Shown in pieces: positions 7,037 through 8,909 of a DNA stretch of 8,909 bases; position 1 is the first letter of the stretch, and every line of letters starts with the position of its first letter. Where the stretch lies: the NCBI GenBank assembly GCA_029257755.1, contig JARIAP010000087.1, positions 1 through 8,909 on the forward strand. Reading direction: 5' to 3'. The notes beneath the pieces are model-generated. The model was not told the DNA's origin and did not search any database. It saw nothing but the letters and a program-made list of their open reading frames with translations. The position numbers were made by a program, and so were the translations under genes. The DNA comes from Helicobacter sp. (GTDB taxonomy: Bacteria; Campylobacterota; Campylobacteria; Campylobacterales; Helicobacteraceae).

Positions 7037-7360
7037 TTATATAACATCTCTTAGTAATATCCTTAATGGCATACCACTATCTTTAATAAAGTTTGTTGCT
7101 AATGTATATTTTAACTCTGCAATATCATAAGGATAAATTCCACAACTCCCCTCTCCTGTATTATGTATAAATTGAGTAATATTTTGTGCATCTGACATGC
7201 TTTTATTAAAAACACGCATTAATAATGTAATTACAAAATCTATACTTGTGTAATCATCATTTAATATTATTATTTCTTGTAATCTTGGTTGCAATAATTC
7301 AACTTCATTAATAGCCTCATATTCATCTAAAGTAGAATAATCATATTTATTTGTTGCCAT
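7037..7360 (-). CDS. clpS: ATP-dependent Clp protease adaptor ClpS
   Basis: Adaptor that recognises bulky N-terminal residues (N-degrons) and hands the substrate to the ClpA N-domain. The 107-residue protein has the usual disordered N-terminal tail (1-24) and a folded core. NDDYT (34-38) and His66 fall at the same positions as Asn34, Asp35, Asp36, Thr38 and His66 in E. coli ClpS, the residues that bind the substrate alpha-amino group and pocket. The gatekeeper position 40 is Ile instead of Met, which could alter side-chain preference. The start chosen is the ATG at 7360, with GGAG 6 bases upstream. An ATG 12 bases further up (7372) contains that GGAG within its own first codons and has only a weak site. 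clpA follows 11 bases downstream. Confidence 0.96.
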   Translation of the reverse strand: MATNKYDYSTLDEYEAINEVELLQPRLQEIIILNDDYTSIDFVITLLMRVFNKSMSDAQNITQFIHNTGEGSCGIYPYDIAELKYTLATNFIKDSGMPLRILLRDVI

Positions 7361-7366
7361 AGTATG

Positions 7367-7370
7367 CTCC
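7367..7370 (-). promoter_or_regulatory. Ribosome binding site that decides the clpS start
   Basis: GGAG lies 6 bases before the ATG at 7360 and overlaps the alternative ATG at 7372, favouring the shorter, 107-residue protein. The matching numbering with E. coli ClpS agrees with this choice. Confidence 0.6.
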
Positions 7371-7382
7371 ATTTTGTTCTTT

Positions 7383-7391
7383 ATTCTATCA
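7383..7391 (-). promoter_or_regulatory. Extended -10 promoter element for clpS-clpA
   Basis: TGATAGAAT on the minus strand reads as TG-A-TAGAAT, an extended -10. It lies 22 bases before the clpS start, giving a leader of about 15 bases. Upstream DNA has long T-tracts and no obvious -35. No HspR- or HrcA-type (CIRCE) operator was seen. Confidence 0.45.
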
Positions 7392-7505
7392 AACTTTCAT
7401 GATTTTTTGAAATAAAAAATATATTTTATCATTTAATGTTATTACCTTACGCCTTCTTACATTATCCCTTATTATAACTAAAATTAAAATAGATTCTACA
7501 AAGTT

Positions 7506-7521
7506 TATAAAAGCTTTTATA
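7506..7521. repeat. 16-bp perfect palindrome between tpiA and clpS
   Basis: TATAAAAGCTTTTATA is a perfect palindrome in the 237-base gap 7373-7609, about 90 bases after the tpiA stop and 145 before the clpS start. It could be an operator or a weak hairpin. It is almost all A/T and may be chance. Apart from this and the clpS promoter nothing else stands out in the gap. Confidence 0.4.
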
Positions 7522-7609
7522 TTTTAGTAATTAAATATTAACTAATTACACTAAATATTTATCGTTTATAATTCAATCTTTTAGCTTAATAATCAATCTA
7601 TAATCTTAT

Positions 7610-8305
7610 TTACTTAATTTTATATATGTTTTTAATCATATTTACAAATACAAAAGGATCTAAACTAGCACCACCAATTAATACTCCATCAGTAATATTG
7701 CAAATATCAAACACATTGTTAGAATTTACACTTCCACCATATAATACCCTTTTCACCCCTAAATTACGCAATAGATTAATGATTTTATCAATATCTTCAA
7801 TGTTTGGTGTTTTACCACTTCCAATAGCCCAAATTGGCTCATAAGCAATAGTTAGCAAAGGATAATCTAATTCTATATTTTCAAGTTGGGATTCTAAAAA
7901 GCCCCTTACATCTTTAATGCTTTCATCTTCTCCTATACAAAATATAATACGCATATTTGATTTTGCAAAAAAATTGAATTTTGAGAGTATCATTTTGTTG
8001 TCTTCTTTTAATATTATTCTTCTTTCGCTATGTCCAATCATAATATGTTTTATATTTAAAGATTCTAAAACTTCTAACCCAATCTCACCTGTAAATGCTC
8101 CATTATTTACTGGATACGCATTTTGAACACCTATATTAAAATGCTTATAGGTATTATCAATGAGACTTGCTTGATTTGGAAAAACAATTATCTCACTTTG
8201 TTCTATATTCTTTGTGGAATCTAATTGACTTTGAAGTGTATTGCAATATAAGTTTATACTCTTTGGAGTGTGATTTGATTTTAGATTTGCTGCAATTGTT
8301 TTCAT
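7610..8305 (-). CDS. tpiA: Triosephosphate isomerase
   Basis: Interconverts dihydroxyacetone phosphate and glyceraldehyde 3-phosphate in glycolysis/gluconeogenesis, in the cytoplasm. At 231 residues it is shorter than the usual 250 or so, as in H. pylori. Catalytic elements are all present: ANLKSN (6-11, Lys9), QNAYPVNNGAFTGE (61-74), IGHSERR (90-96, His92), YEPIWAIG (155-162, Glu156), the flexible loop GSGKTP (162-167), YGGSVN (189-194) and LIGGASL (209-215). The N-terminal motif ANLKS replaces the more common GNWKM and is similar to the H. pylori ANFKS as I recall it. The start ATG has AAAGGA 5 bases upstream. It appears monocistronic here, with gaps of 237 and 296 bases on either side. Confidence 0.97.
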   Translation of the reverse strand: MKTIAANLKSNHTPKSINLYCNTLQSQLDSTKNIEQSEIIVFPNQASLIDNTYKHFNIGVQNAYPVNNGAFTGEIGLEVLESLNIKHIMIGHSERRIILKEDNKMILSKFNFFAKSNMRIIFCIGEDESIKDVRGFLESQLENIELDYPLLTIAYEPIWAIGSGKTPNIEDIDKIINLLRNLGVKRVLYGGSVNSNNVFDICNITDGVLIGGASLDPFVFVNMIKNIYKIK

Positions 8306-8339
8306 TATTATCCTTTAATAAAATAGATTTAATATCATA

Positions 8340-8348
8340 ATAATAGCA
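8340..8348 (-). promoter_or_regulatory. Candidate extended -10 element for tpiA
   Basis: TGCTATTAT on the minus strand reads as TG-C-TATTAT, 34 bases before the tpiA start. It is the best promoter-like word in the gap. No clear -35 is seen. Its position after the hairpin at 8442-8468 fits separate transcription of tpiA. Confidence 0.4.
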
Positions 8349-8441
8349 TTAAATTAAGTATATAATTATTAAAACAAAATATATTGTTTTGTATTAATCA
8401 ATGTAAATCTTGCTTATGATAGCAAATCTAATTGCATAAAA

Positions 8442-8468
8442 CTCAAGTATAGGTATGCTTTGCTTGAG
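8442..8468 (-). terminator. Likely intrinsic terminator of the TonB-dependent receptor transcript
   Basis: On the minus strand CTCAAG and CTTGAG form a 6-bp stem that can grow inward by a wobble and an A-T pair and outward, past one mismatch, by A-T pairs. It is followed at once by TTTTA. It lies about 130 bases past the receptor stop codon and before the tpiA promoter. Confidence 0.45.
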
Positions 8469-8522
8469 ATTTTAAATTTATATGCTATTTTATTACAATG
8501 TAGTGAGAATGCCATCTTTTTA

Positions 8523-8542
8523 AGCAAGCATAAATGCTTGCT
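8523..8542. repeat. Near-perfect inverted repeat downstream of the TonB-dependent receptor
   Basis: Two 9-base arms, AGCAAGCAT and ATGCTTGCT, are separated by 2 bases. The arms are more G/C-rich than most of the surrounding intergenic DNA. On neither strand does a T-tract follow, so it does not look like a simple terminator. On the minus strand it lies about 60 bases after the receptor stop and could stabilise the mRNA 3' end or belong to a dispersed repeat. A 10-bp palindrome CTCATATGAG (8575-8584) lies just upstream on that strand. Confidence 0.5.
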
Positions 8543-8601
8543 ATGGGTTGGATTAAGCAGAGTGTTTCTATATTCTCATATGAGCTATATAATGCAATGT
8601 A

Positions 8602-8909
8602 TTAAAACATATATTGCAATTGCACGCTCATGCTTCTACCCGGTGCTGTAAATCTACCAATTGAGCTCATACCATCACCTCTAAAGTAGTATCTATAATC
8701 AAATATATTATTTACTTGCAAACTTCCTAATATCTTGTGTTTGCCATTCTCATATATTGGGCGGCTAAGTTGGAGATTAGCTACATAATATGCAGGTAAT
8801 TTACCTTTTTCACCTAACTCTGTTTCTACCGGGTTATTTGTTATATCCCCAAATGAGCTTGAATAAAAGTAGCTTGAATATGCAATCATTGTTTTACCAA
8901 AATTATAGC
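8602..8909 (-). CDS. TonB-dependent outer-membrane receptor, C-terminal end (5' part outside window)
   Basis: Only the last 102 or so residues are visible; the frame is open to the window edge and the visible Met codons are internal. The fragment alternates polar and hydrophobic residues as beta-barrel strands do. It carries the usual receptor ending: VNNIFDYRYYFRG, then GRFTAPGRSMSVQLQYMF, that is the N-[IL]-F-D-x-x-Y motif, the P-G-R strand start and a terminal Phe, the C-terminal signal for outer-membrane insertion by BamA. Such proteins import iron complexes, haem, cobalamin or other metals using TonB-ExbBD energy. The ligand cannot be told from this part, because the plug domain and TonB box are missing. 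A probable terminator lies about 130 bases downstream. Confidence 0.88.
   Translation of the reverse strand, partial: YNFGKTMIAYSSYFYSSSFGDITNNPVETELGEKGKLPAYYVANLQLSRPIYENGKHKILGSLQVNNIFDYRYYFRGDGMSSIGRFTAPGRSMSVQLQYMF

Noticed and set aside
8460..8651. Plus-strand open frame of 63 codons downstream of the TonB-dependent receptor
   Set aside because: It runs antisense into the receptor gene, has no ribosome binding site, and spans the inverted repeat; most likely chance.

Overview
This is an AT-rich chromosomal segment, most likely from Helicobacter (Campylobacterota), probably an enterohepatic-type species. The assignment rests on four things: the composition; a short triosephosphate isomerase that resembles the H. 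pylori enzyme as I remember it; a clpS-clpA pair; and A/T-rich promoters with a TATAAT-like -10 but no clear -35. No database search was possible. All ten recognisable genes lie on the minus strand, so transcription runs from high to low coordinates.

Read in that direction, the window opens with the 3' end of a TonB-dependent outer-membrane receptor (8602-8909, 5' part outside). A 296-base gap follows (8306-8601) with two inverted repeats, one of them a likely terminator. Next comes tpiA (7610-8305), then a 237-base gap with a short palindrome and the clpS promoter. clpS (7037-7360) and clpA (4749-7025) are 11 bases apart and form the N-end-rule adaptor/unfoldase pair that works with ClpP. 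Next is a small exported, probably lipidated, His/Gly-rich helical protein (4125-4577) with its own promoter and a good intrinsic terminator.

After that terminator, four tightly packed genes look like one operon: an exported MORN-repeat protein (3576-4013), a YihY/BrkB-family membrane protein (2645-3583, overlapping the MORN gene by 8 bases at a TTG start), a MarC-family membrane protein (1990-2625) and panB (1140-1934) for pantothenate synthesis. A 234-base gap (906-1139) holds only a weak palindrome and a candidate promoter. The window ends inside an unrecognised gene (905 down to 1) with a twin-arginine-like N-terminus. That gene has no stop codon inside the window, so it is easily missed.

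Most of the window is ordinary core chromosome: energy metabolism, proteolysis, vitamin synthesis and membrane proteins. I saw no mobile element, CRISPR array, tRNA, rRNA or convincing new multi-gene system. The points most worth checking are the unknown Tat-like protein, the His-rich lipoprotein with its 12-bp tandem repeat, a strongly over-represented word (AGATTCT/AGAATCT) across genes and gaps, the Ile at the ClpS gatekeeper position, and the structured region downstream of the TonB receptor.
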